From Watersipora subatra (Eukaryota > Bryozoa > Gymnolaemata > Cheilostomatida > Watersiporidae): 64,000 bases of DNA. Below, piece by piece: positions 1 to 11,900 of the stretch. The stretch covers positions 8,488,869 to 8,552,868 of the forward strand of contig NC_088711.1 of assembly GCF_963576615.1 (NCBI RefSeq). The letters are read 5' to 3'. Position 1 is the stretch's first letter, and every line of letters starts with the position of its first letter. The position numbers and the translations under genes are program-made. The notes below the pieces were generated by a model. That model saw only the letters and a list, made by a program, of their open reading frames with translations. It did no database searches and was not told where the DNA came from.

Positions 1-830
1 GCAACTGACTAAAGCTTCCCTGCTAGTTTTACTTGCAACTGACTAGAGATGCACTGCTAGTTTTACTTGCAACTGACTAGAGCTTCCCTGCTAGTTTTAC
101 TTGCAACTGACTAAAGCTTCACTGCTAGTTTTACTTGCAACTGACTAGAGCTTCCCTGCTAGTTTTACTTGCAACTGAATAGAGCTTCACTGCTAGTTTT
201 ACTTGCAACTGACTAGAGCTTCACTGCTAGTTTTACTTGCAACTGACCAGAGCTTCCCTGCTAGTTTTACTTGCAACTGACTAGAGCTTCACTGCTAGTT
301 TTACTTGCAACTGACTAGAGCTTCACTGCTAGTTTTACTTGCAACTGACTAGAGCTTCACTGCTAGTTTTACTTGCAACTGACTAGAGCTTCACTGCTAA
401 TTTTACTTGCAACTGACTAGAGCTTCACTGCTAGTTTTACTAGCAACTGACTAGAGCTTCACTGCTAGTTTTACTAGCAACTGACTAAAGCTTCACTGCT
501 AGTTTTACTTGCAACTGACTAGAGCTTCACTGCTAGTTTTACTAGCAACTGACCAGAGCTTCCCTGCTAGTTTTACTTGCAACTGACTAGAGCTTCACTG
601 CTAGTTTTACTTGCAACTGACTAGAGCTTCCCTGCTAGTTTTACTTGCAACTGACTAGAGCTTCCCTGCTAGTTTTACTTGCAACTGACTAGAGCTTCAC
701 TGCTAGTTTTACTTGCAACTGACTAGAGCTTCACTGCTAGTTTTACTTGCAACTGACTAGAGCTTCACTGCTAGTTTTACTTGCAACTGACTAGAGCTTC
801 ACTGCTAGTTTTACTTGCAACTGACTAGAG
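1..830. repeat. 34-bp satellite array, about 24 copies
   Basis: Head-to-tail copies of a 34-bp unit that begins gcaactgactagagcttcac and ends in tgctagttttactt. Copies differ at a few fixed positions (cttcac/cttccc, actag/actaa, tacttgc/tactagc), so neighbouring variants have been exchanged. The array runs off the left edge, so its true size is unknown. It lies downstream of the last visible DUOX exon and is therefore probably inside a DUOX intron. Confidence 0.97.
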
Positions 831-1370
831 CAGCTATGGCCAAATGGCGGATCTAGATCCGGATCTGGATCTTTTTATTTTTTTTGTGGATCTTTCAAGT
901 TGGCTGTTAAAAAAGATTTTTGAAGTATTTTTTAAAAATTTGGTTTTAAAAGGTTTTTTATAAACTTTTCTGAGAATTTTTTTGTAAATCTATTGTATTC
1001 AGCAATGACTTTTGTGAAAAATATCATGAAACATGACTCATAAATACCCATTTTCATGAACATTAAGAGTCGCAGTAAGTAGCAGTAAACCGCGTTTTGA
1101 TAGTATTGTGAAGTCAAAGCCCTCTCATCATTTTCTCACTGATATCAGACATATTTATTACATCACATTCATTCACAGATTTTTAGTCAAATTAAATATA
1201 TAAAAAGACTTTTTAAATCGTATTTTATGCCTTGTTTTAAGATGTACACAAATAATTGCATGTGTATGTATAGCAAAAAAGAAAAATGCACATCTTCGGC
1301 TCGTTGCGGATCTTTAATGTGTCAGATTTAGCTGTAACGGATCATGGCCAAAATCAGTTGGCCATCCCTG
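831..1370. mobile_element. hAT-like non-autonomous DNA transposon (MITE) inserted in the satellite
   Basis: This 540-bp segment interrupts the 34-bp satellite. Its ends are imperfect terminal inverted repeats, CAGCTATGGCCAAATG on the left and CAGGGATGGCCAACTG on the right read inward, matching at 13 of 16 positions. It is flanked by a perfect 8-bp direct repeat, gactagag, at 823-830 and 1371-1378, which is one satellite segment duplicated on insertion. An 8-bp duplication with CAGxxxTGGCCAA-type ends is characteristic of the hAT superfamily. The AT-rich interior has no transposase-like frame, so the element is non-autonomous. Confidence 0.85.
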
Positions 1371-1420
1371 GACTAGAGCTTCACTGCTAATTTTACTTGC
1401 AACTGACTAGAGCTTCCCTG
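1371..1420. repeat. Right-hand remainder of the 34-bp satellite
   Basis: After the MITE the satellite resumes in the same register for about one and a half units and then ends near 1420. This shows that the MITE is younger than the array. Confidence 0.9.
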
Positions 1421-1515
1421 TGGTTTTCACTATATTCAAAAAACTATAAACTAGTTGCAAACTTTTAGTCAAATTCAGCAATACCACCATTGAATATTTT
1501 TGAAGTAAAACTCAC

Positions 1516-4500
1516 CGTCTCCGCCGCACACCAGGAGGAACTAAGGTATGCCCAAATCTCATCGCTGCTGATTGGAAGACATGCATTATCTGTGGATACA
1601 CTTCTGGCTTGTAAACTGCAACCCAGTTACAGAAAAGCTGATGCACAGAGATGAGTAAAGTATTCATTCTAACAAAAGGCTAACCTCCAACTAAATTCCT
1701 GGAGATGCATTCTTCTCATCAGCAGACAATCAACTAACATTAGAGATACAGGGTAGGCAACTCCCAATATTATTATACAAAATCTGCTGTTTTGCAAAAA
1801 ATATTTTTGGTGCCCTCGAAATGCTTCAAGTTTAGCATTTTGATTTTTTATTGACCAATTTTATCAGCAGCACCATCAGTGTACAACCTATCAACCAGAG
1901 CTGCTGCCACGGGTGTCAAAATACTAGACATCTGTAGATGATTGGTCAAATACAACACAGCTATTAATCTACAATTGTAGTGGCCAGAATTGTTCACGTA
2001 AATCAATTTACAGCAACAAAGTTGTAGTCAAAGGTTATTGATAGCCTAAACTTTATAGAGACTCGACTAAGAATTCATAGAGCATATCAGCTTTACAAAC
2101 CAGTGTAGGGGTCCAGACTAAATGAGTTTCCAAAGGCATCAGTTTTCAGCCATGAGGGTAGCCAATCGTACACAATCACTTTCTGTAAGGATAAAAACGA
2201 ATTGCAATGACTGTGCTTGGACACTGCTGGTGAATAATGATCCAGGGCAGCAGAATGAACTAATATGACAAAGGAAAGTCAATCAAGAGCATACCTGGTG
2301 TGTAGCAATCACCCATTTTCTTGCCTCATTGAAAATTTTCTCATCGTAGTGTTCCTTAAACTCCTCCTCTGAATATGTTTTCTCAAACCCAAACTCCTTC
2401 TGGACTTGCTCATCGTTGTAGGCTCGGTAGAGCAGCTCAGTGATCCTGTCAGCCACGGCATTGTGATATCGATACCAAAAAATCCCAAAAGTTAACAAGA
2501 ATGGGTTCTCATTTCCTCGCGGATTTCCCAAGCCTGTGACCGAACGAAATAAGACAGCTTATCAAAATGGAAGCTTTAGGAATAAGCGAAGAAAATGGTC
2601 AAAACACCATCCTCATTCTCAGTTATGGTGCCACCTAACGCTGCATGATGACCACCATAATACTTTCTATAGAAACAATCATGATAGAACAACTCACGAA
2701 AGAATCTCTTCACATTTTTGAGGTAATGATCGCGTGGGGGAGGAGGATTAGCCATGGGCAGACGAATATTATTAACTGCAGGAAAATCTTTATCCCCATA
2801 CTGCTTTTCATCTTCTTCGAGTTCGCCTCTCTCGGCCTGGTCCTTTGTCGAAAGCAATCTGCCTCCTTTCAAAAGCCGCAAGGCATCGGCCCATGTCTTT
2901 CCAATGCCATACATGAGCCCCCCATCAATCCATGGCGTTATCTCATTCAACTAAAAATATAAATATAAATATATATATATATGTTGAAAATTCAAAGGCA
3001 CATCATAGTTTTACATTAACATTTGATAGAGGCAATTTACATTTTGAATGTCTACCTTGTTGTTATACATAGAAATTATATGATATAGCGGCGCCCCGAA
3101 CTGCAGAGTTTATGCCACACTAACTCTAAGTCTAAATAATGTGCGTTAGTTTAAATACAGCAATAATAACTTGGAGTCACTATATGAAGCATAAAAACAG
3201 AATTATATAAAATAAGGTAAAACTATAAAAATATAAAAAATGCTAAGAATCAATAAAACAATGTTTATGTTCCATGGATTTCATGTTAAAAACAGGTAAG
3301 TTGAGGTGCACTCTTGGCTATACAGGAGAAACAATGCATAGATCATCACGCTGATTGTGATATATTATTATTACAACTATTATTATTACTAAAAATTCCC
3401 CTATCATACAGCCCACGACCAAAGTTATAATGGAAAAAAAGGGTACTGCTGGTTGAGAAATGCAATATTAGCAGTCACATGGCACTGCAGTGCAATAGGA
3501 GAATTGCAATGGTAAATGCAATGGTAGCTGTAATGTACTGGGTGTTATTATGTACAACAAACAGCAATAATGAAAGGAACATATTATATGTTTATATCTC
3601 TCCCTTGCAATAGGAGAAATGCAATATTAGAAGTAAAATGGCAAGCTGCTGTGTAATATACACAGGCTGGGGGGCTGTATATTATAGGTCATAGCAACCA
3701 ATATCAAGAAGCTGTGATATTTATCTAGATTTCTGTATTAATATCTAAAAAAATTATGCTGAATTTAAAAATCTAAACAGATTTTAGATGGTATTTAGAT
3801 TTTAACATATTGCACACCATCGGACACTATATACTTCGATCTTGTAAATAAATTCGAATGATTATTCTTATAACTAAATATTATAATAATCTTATAAAAT
3901 CGAATAATTATTCTTACAATTAAATATGGTAATAATCTTATAAAAATCGTTAGAAAAATATCATCGTCATTTCCTTTACTTTCACTGCTTTGGACATCAG
4001 TTGGAATACCAAAATACTCATTATAAGTGTCCAAAATGTCAGAGTCAGGTAGAATCGGCAAAAAAGAAACGATTACTTTTCAGTACTTCTACGTTAATTA
4101 CAGAAACCTTCCGGCAATTGGACAATGCCATAGACTGGTAAAATGGGCACGTTTTTCTTGTGAAATGCGCATGACCTAATGGTTCTACTCTCTGTCGCAC
4201 AGCCTTATCAGCGTTTCGTTGGCCGGTCTTAATTTTGATTAAAAAAGGTTTGTCAAGTTTTAATAGCGACTTAAGGCCAAATTAATCTATCTACTTATGT
4301 ATAATCTGATGGGTTAGTTTTAGGATATTGCGTCAATTTTTCAAAGACTTGGTAACATATTTAAATAAGTTTATATGTGTTTTGTATCATTATTATACTT
4401 GAACGACTTTGCACAAAAGAGGTTAAGTTTCTGATGGGATTTCGGTACAAGGGTTTGGTAATGGCCGTTGACAGATAATTTTTCGGGAGTCGTGTGCACA

Positions 4501-7500
4501 TATGCATTTATCATAAAGCTCCCAAACAATCGCTTCGCTCGTGTTTGGTTGTGGGATAATTATTGTTATTATAACTTAGTGTTCACTCTAAATTAACATA
4601 ACATATTTATAGATTATACATGTAAGAAAATATAATTTTTTATATAGTTCTTTTTTTTGCAATTTGTACAGCCAACATTTTTACATTGGTTGCAAGCTTT
4701 TTCTTTGAATGACTTGTACTTTTTTTCTTAAAATGACTACCGGAAAGCTTGACATAATTTTATAATTGTAATTAAAATTTAGCAATAGCAGTCAATAAAT
4801 TATCAATGAACTTAACAATAACTGCTGTAAGAGAAAAGAATATATCAAATTGAGTGACAACGAATGTATGCAGCTGACGAAGAATCCGCTCTTGCTAACA
4901 CCACACGAATCACTCAAGCCAACAAGGGAACTGTAAGCAATGTGTGAATTTTCTCCAAAAGGTTTTTTTTCCCGAAAAGCTTTGTCACCAAATCTCCTTG
5001 GTGTAAAACACAATCGAGAGAAATCTTTGACAAAAACCATAGTTGGTATCGTGAGATGTTAAATATAATAGATTTACGCTTATGACACGCAAACAACTGC
5101 CATGCCTGTTCTCTTGGAGAGTTTGGACTGAAACCAGTCCTTCCCATGTCATATCTTGAACGCAGCAGGGGAATCAGGATATCGTCTTTTCCCTCAGGAT
5201 TCAATACTTCATGCTTTGGCACTGTTATGTTGAAATATTCGGGGGGACATCCGGGTCTTTGAGCATCGAGGATTTCCTCTACAACCTGCTGACCTAGATA
5301 AACATTTAGATCCTCTCATTATAATTATTCTCAGGAGCTCTACAGAGTATGCGCTAGAAATTTTAGACAGAGCATGAGAGATAGCAACTCCACTGAGCTA
5401 AAACCGCAGAAACCAGTCACAAATGAGCTATCCGCTACATGACCTGGAATGTTCATACATAGGAGATGCTGATAAGGTAGATATGGTTTGAGCAGCAGGT
5501 GCAGATATGCAAGCGAGTTGCCAACTAAGCAATAATGAAAACTCTCAGTAGTGTTCATCACAAAACTACACGTAGTAAAAGACAATATCACCATTTCTAC
5601 ACTTACATCTGATTCCTGATTCTATACTTACATCAGGAGATCTAAATGCTCGATTCAATTGGACTTTTTATCTCAAGTCTACATAATATAATATCATTCC
5701 GACTACCAAAAGCATTATAAATGCGGATCGCAAACCAAATGTTTTCACAATCCGTGAGCTCAAAATCAACTTTGTTCCAACAATTCAATCGACTGGATCC
5801 CACGACTACCCATTCGATTTCACTTCATGCCGAATTGACATCAGCACAATTGAATAAAACTAAGTTAGGAATTATCACTATGGTATGAATATTTAAGAAG
5901 GTGTGTTTATTACATGACAGTTTGACAGGTTTCAACAATTTTCTTCAGTTCAATTCGAACAATTCTCCGCTATTTCAAATCTCTTGTTCATGTTTTTGTA
6001 TTCAAGTACGCTTACTTCCATGATGAAAGGACGTAAGAAAAGCATGGAGAATCCGCGTCACCCTGTACGTGATAGAATTATAGTAATACAATTTGTGAGA
6101 AACTCGTTATGCTCGAATGCCTCTGGCTGCGCAATTCTAAGGCTGCGCCTATTGAAAGACAGGTTACTGAAATGAAAGACAAACAAGAAGTCGACAAACC
6201 TAGCTCGCTAGGCATATGGTTCTAAGGCTAGAATACTTGGCCTACTCCTCTCAATTTAACAGGCTATAAAAATGACGCACCTAACTGCAACATTTTCAGA
6301 CTAACCAAAAAACACCAGAAAAGCTGTTCTCCCTCTGTATGACGGCATTCCTGTCTCTCCACTCATCAGAGCTGTACTGATGTTCACAGGATTCGGTCTG
6401 TTCTGACCGGATGGTTTATAAACACCATCCTCATAAGCATGAGGCAGCCTCCTGAACATTGGAGAATCTAAACAAAAAATGACCCATTATAAATGCCAGC
6501 AAGTGAGTGATAAATATTTTTGGTCATATCTGCCGAATACAATGAAATAGAGTGGGTGAGCGGGTGGGTGAGTAGGAGTGCGCTATGCTACCTTGCCATA
6601 CGAAAAGACTGAGTATAGAATTTTTTTTAATTTAATTAATTTGGCACATTTATAAACAAAATAAGACAGAATTTTTTGTCCCACTTGGATGAACAATTTT
6701 TATAGTAGCATATAACTTTTGTTAAGAAAATCTTTAAATGTGACACAAAATAAAAAAACTATTGAAGGTCAGGAGAGGTACAACTGCCCAAACTGTTTGC
6801 ACAAATAGTTTGCACAAATAGTTGGAAATAATATGGGTTCGACAACATATATATTTTTGTATATTTTTTTGCATCAAAACAAAGCACTCCAGCAATATAA
6901 TTAGCTAATCACCTGCACCTAATAGCACCCGAAGATTCACTATCTTTTGAATAAAGATATTTATCAGCAGATTATTTTGCAAACAAGAGTTAAAAACTAA
7001 AAGGAAAATACAGTATATTTTAGAGCATCTATGAAAAAAAACTATTCGATTCATCTGTAAATTCACTGGCACAATATGATGAATTCTAATAATTGAGCCA
7101 CTTTCACATTGTTAGTCAACAAAGTTGGCAGTTATTTACGCCTTATTTACGCCAAATGGTTGTTGTTGATGATACAAGGCCAAAATCACAGATTACAACC
7201 GCATTTCAATTTCAGGACAATATAACTTTCATAGATTATCTGCACAAATATTGATTTTTTGATGGCAATATCAGAACATCTTGGAAGCAAAACTTGGCTT
7301 TAAAGCTTTGCAGAAGCAACGCTGCCATGGTTCAATGCACCAACACTTGTTTTCAATTGCCATCTTCCAATCAGCATTAAGCAACAAGGAAGTTCAAAGG
7401 TCACACTATCCCAACTACTCAAAATTAACAAGCTCAATTAATGAAGGACAGCACATAACCTGCTGCGCCCCAATCCGGATGTGCTCTGTTGTTGTACCAG

Positions 7501-8090
7501 CCATCATAGCCGGGAAACTCATAGGACGTCTCCACAACCAGCCTCCAAACAGTTTGCAGAAAGTCATCAGCTGTTTCATTCCCGTAGTAGGGCACTGGTA
7601 CTTTGTAGTCTAAAGATATATATATATATATAAAAACAAAGTAACAAGAACACAATTGAATGTACAGAAAGAATAACTATCTAAATTTACGTTTGGATAG
7701 ACTAATAATAAATTTATTATAAAATAGAAATACCACATGGCAAAGCATTCAACTCAAAACAAATCCACTTGTGACATTAAGTATATACCGGTATTACCTA
7801 ACGTCAAAACTTTTTCATAAGACATCAAAATAACTACCATTGTCGCCTCAAACAGTTCTAAACGGTTCAAACATTTGATAGCTTATTTTCTTAATCTTTG
7901 TATAGCATGTGTCTTATAAAAAGGTTGTTATGAAGAACCGAATTAGCCTTGTGTGAATATACGTGTACTTGTACGAAGTAAACAACAATTCACCATTAAA
8001 CACGTGTTATTCATAAAGTATCTTACCGTCACATCGCGCAAAAGATGCAAAAGCCAAAACTGCAAAACTTATAAAATGTGAAACCCCCAT
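1516..8090 (-). CDS. Dual oxidase (DUOX), N-terminal peroxidase-like part, partial
   Basis: DUOX is a membrane NADPH oxidase that releases hydrogen peroxide outside the cell. Only the extracellular N-terminal part is in the window; the EF-hands and oxidase core lie beyond the left edge. Exons in coding order: 8027-8090, 7460-7609, 6306-6467, 5106-5293, 2698-2950, 2295-2533, 2101-2182 and 1516-1615. All phases agree, giving about 412 residues. Residues 1-20 are a signal peptide (SHFISFAVLAFASFA core). Family landmarks are YDGWYNN, the RPGCPPEY block, NEITPWIDG, RLGNPRGNENPF, and HTLVPPGV near the end. The proximal haem histidine motif RYHN is kept (H296). The distal GQxxxHD motif reads GQQVVEE (126-132), so haem peroxidase chemistry is doubtful. 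The intron after 5106 starts with GC rather than GT. Family assignment is secure. Confidence 0.95.
2951..5105 (-). other. Large DUOX intron with an apparent GC-AG boundary
   Basis: No exon is seen here. On the minus strand the preceding exon ends CCAAGAGAACAG followed by gcatgg, and the next begins after tttttag. The GC donor is the only boundary that keeps the frame through the conserved PREQ-LNEITPWIDG join. The intron holds a (TA)n tract near 2965-2982 and two diverged copies of a roughly 56-bp AT-rich unit at 3846-3950. The rest shows nothing recognisable. Confidence 0.6.
8001..8006. promoter_or_regulatory. CACGTG E-box in the first DUOX intron
   Basis: A canonical E-box lies about 85 bp inside the DUOX start. 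Because CACGTG turns up by chance every few kilobases, this is only a candidate site for a bHLH factor such as the BMAL encoded in this window. Confidence 0.2.
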
Positions 8091-8901
8091 CTAAAATGCT
8101 GTTTTCTCGTGGATGTAAACTTGTTACTACGAGGTCGAGTTTAGAGTCTGACTGGCATCCCAGCTCCCGTGCTTCTGTTTCCCTCGATATTTGTAGGAAA
8201 CTTTTTAAACCAATCACCATTCATTTTGAAATGAACTAGGGTATTTTACATATGCGACGTGTAAAACGTCGTAATCATTATATTGTATTATTATAATACA
8301 GAACGTGATTGCATTTATAGACAGCAAAGTAGGCGGTGTGTCACGCCCACAAGTTAAGGCGCGTGTTACTAGAATACTGTTTTGATGAACAAGGGGTTTT
8401 AGTAAAAAATCGACCCAGAGTATCACAACCTTCTAACGTCAAGCAGTTAGCCAACATGTGAGTACTTTACATGTATATTTGTCAGATTTTTGCTATTTTC
8501 TTAAAAAATAGATTTCATCCTATTTCTAGAATTACCATACCAAACTTTTATAGTGTCATATTTAAATATGATCGTCGGTAGACAAGTTTTTATTCTGGTT
8601 GAAGCTTGTACTAGCTTATTTTGGATTTTTATTTGATAGGGTTTTTTTGTACACACGGCCAATGTTTAATTTGTTACCTTTTTTGCCTTGGGGCCAAAAA
8701 TCCACCAATTAGCTCGATTAACCTCTACAGTAGTTTCCGAGAAACGTATTATAGTAAAAACACCACGCCGTTACTTTTAGTGATTTATTTGGAAGTCGAG
8801 CATTACCTATTCTCCAACTGATGATTATGAATAATATGAATGTATTACTCTGGTTTAAACAACCAATGCTATTGTCATGATATGCACACAGAATTATCAA
8901 G
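8091..8901. promoter_or_regulatory. Shared (bidirectional) DUOX/DUOXA promoter region
   Basis: The start codons of DUOX (minus) and DUOXA (plus) face away from each other across this 811-bp gap, which holds no supported exon. A divergent DUOX-DUOXA arrangement is known in vertebrates, where the pair is co-expressed. No core promoter motif can be assigned with confidence; a TATA-like element is not obvious among the AT-rich sequence. Confidence 0.7.
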
Positions 8902-11900
8902 ATGGGTTTAGAAGTTTCTACCGAAGCAGTTGCAAATGCAACACTGGGCAAGTCCTATTTTGGATTCAATCGGCACCTTGGAGTATGGCCGACGCAATAC
9001 CCTTCAATAAAGACTGCAGTGACTGTTGATGTATTAGAAGCTGGTCTCATATTGGCCTTTGTGATGCTAGCATTCTGTTTCTATATTGTCCTACCCGGTA
9101 TTAGAGGGCAAGAGGTAAGAGCTGTAAGGTGTATAAAAATGTTTACATTTGTATGCGTTTTAATACATGGCCCACTATCATTTACTAGGTTTAAAAATCA
9201 CAGGTTTTCTAAGCGCAGGTTATGTATTAGATGTCTGTGAAAAAAGAAGACCTTGCATGATCATCATGTTGCTTTTCGTCGAAACATTAATCTCTAGTTG
9301 CAAACCAAATATGCTAAACCCTGCAACATCCTGGTAATGCAATGATGCATACATTTATCCAAATCTCCGGTTGGTCTTATCAAATGTTTTGTGCAGTCGC
9401 CTAGCTTCTATCAGCGGTAGAAGTATCTTTACTGTTAAAAATATAACAGTGTTGACAAAAGATCAAGATTACGCCTGCTGTTTCCATGATAGTGAACAAA
9501 CTCATAAAACTTTGCAAAAGACTGATTACATTTTGATAAAGGAAATATTCAGGTTTGGAACCCCAAGTTCTGCTGCGGAGAGCTCTAAATTTAGATGGTG
9601 TGCATTTGTAATTGGGTAGGAAAAATGTGAGAGAAAGTAGCTTGTGCTTTCATTTAGTGAGTCAATGCGTTGAAGGACTATGTAACTTCAAAATTTAGAA
9701 GTCACACTTACCGCGCTTGATTTAAAGCTTAGGTTGAATGCATGTCTAAATGTATATACCTTGGCAACATTCTCTTCCCTTTTTGTAGCGACTCTACTGC
9801 TTCATACGAATCACTATGAGCCTGTTTCTCGGTGCCTGTGTCCTCCGTGAGTATGTCTATTCCAACTGATCGATGATACACTCTACATTAATGCATAGTT
9901 ATGCTAACCATGCATTTATGCAGAGTTAATCTCTTTATCTATTGTACACATGTAGTAGCCTACTGATTTATACATGTAAGTATAGCTGGACTGTTGAAGG
10001 ATAAGGCACACCTGCTTATATCAAGAGGTTTGTAGCTTTCAGTGAGGAAGTGTTAAAAAGGATCAAATTTCGGTCTAATGCTTTGTTAGTAAACATAAGC
10101 TCAAAAGAGATCGAGTAGGCAAATACGTGTAAAGACTATGCGTTTCCTCATCTTTTGGCCGATTTAATCCAAATTTTACACACATATGCTTTGTGCCTTC
10201 CGCCAGTTCGCTAAAAATAATTGGTTTTCAAATTTCGTCTGGTTCCTAATAACCACCCATTTCAATTGAGAAAAAGAGAAATCGTTAACATCACCAGGCT
10301 TGTCGCTATACACATACATTATTTCTATATGCCTCTTTGAAACTATTGCAAATTGGTTTAGGCAGTCAGTGCTCTCTCAAAAACTGAAGAGCAAACATCA
10401 GTGTTTCATGGAATACATTATCTGAGATTCTAAGGCAGAAGTCAAACTTGGATAGCCGGTGTAATATCAGTTGGAATTAAAAACTGCTTAATAATTGTTT
10501 GCTGGGGAAGTTAGCCGAGTGACCACAAGATTAATAGTTTGCCAACTGGGTTTAATTCTTGCAAATCTGCTAACTACTACTAACTCTGATTGATGAGGGA
10601 GTAGCAGAGTCCTAGCATTTTATTTCCTTGCAACCGAAATGGCTCGCATCTTATGTAATGTCTTTCGTCGGTTTGTTTGTTCGGGTCACACTGATGTATA
10701 TCTTCTGCGGTGAACAAAGATTCCGTTACAACAGTTTCATATCACTTTTGACACCAGTACGTGACAGCCAGTTTCAATTTTCCGTCATTTAAATGTGTCA
10801 ATAAAATCACTGCTTCTCAAGTAGGTCAGAAGAAGGGGAAGGCGGAAGTAGGTTGCAGGCACTCGTCACTCAGTGCAAAGCAGGCTTGAGATTTTGATTC
10901 CATGGCATCTCAATTAGTCTCTTAACAATAGAGTACATACTGAAAATGTAGATGAAAGCTAGCCGAGCCAGTCTAGATTAGGGTTAAGCAACAGCCCCCC
11001 TCCAGGCAGCTTGCATTCAATTGCTAATATTTTCTTTTCTCAATGTCAACACACTTATCTGAAGGGTATTCAGTACTATGATAGGCTTAGTAGATTATAG
11101 TTCAGTTAGACTGTTGTCCTCACAGTTGTAAAATAGTTCTCCTGGAAAGTGAATTACGGAGAGAATAAAATGTTAGTTCAAATTCCTATGGTTTGTGACA
11201 TTTTAGCTAATAAATCAGTGCAGCAGCGCTTACAGATAGATGTTCAACAAGCGTAATTTTGACAACCTTCAACAAGTGTGTAATGTTGACAACCTTCAAC
11301 AAGTGTAATGTTGACAACCTTCAACAAGTGTAATGTTGACAACCTTCAACAAGTGTAATGTTGACGATATGAGAGGCAAAAGAAAAATCATTACCTACTA
11401 AAAAATACATTCATTTTGGACCAATCGTAAGGTTCAACCTAAAGAGAAGACCAATATTACTAGCATTAATTTTGTTAAAGATAATATGGTATGACTCGGC
11501 AGCCAAATAAACGATATTGTTGTGATTTCTTTGAGAAAAAAAAATTGAAACTGAATGGTTTTGAAGTAAGCTATGTTAGTCTTAGCTGTTGACATAACAA
11601 GAAGAGTATTACACTAACCACATTGTGTTATCATTTCCTCTTGAGGCTTATACCCTGTTGAATCTGTCATCTTCATCATTCTTTTATTAGCATAAGTTCA
11701 CATTAATAGCATTCAAGATTGCTCGACGAACGGCAGTTGTTTAAAATATTGCATGAAATGAAAATATTTTTAAATTATTTTGGAGAAAATATAAAACATG
11801 AGTGTATTATTACACCTGTTACCCGCCCACACATCATCGTCGTGTTGAGTCATTTAAACAGAGTTTGCAATTGATTCGTGTCTGCTGATGCCGCCATGTC

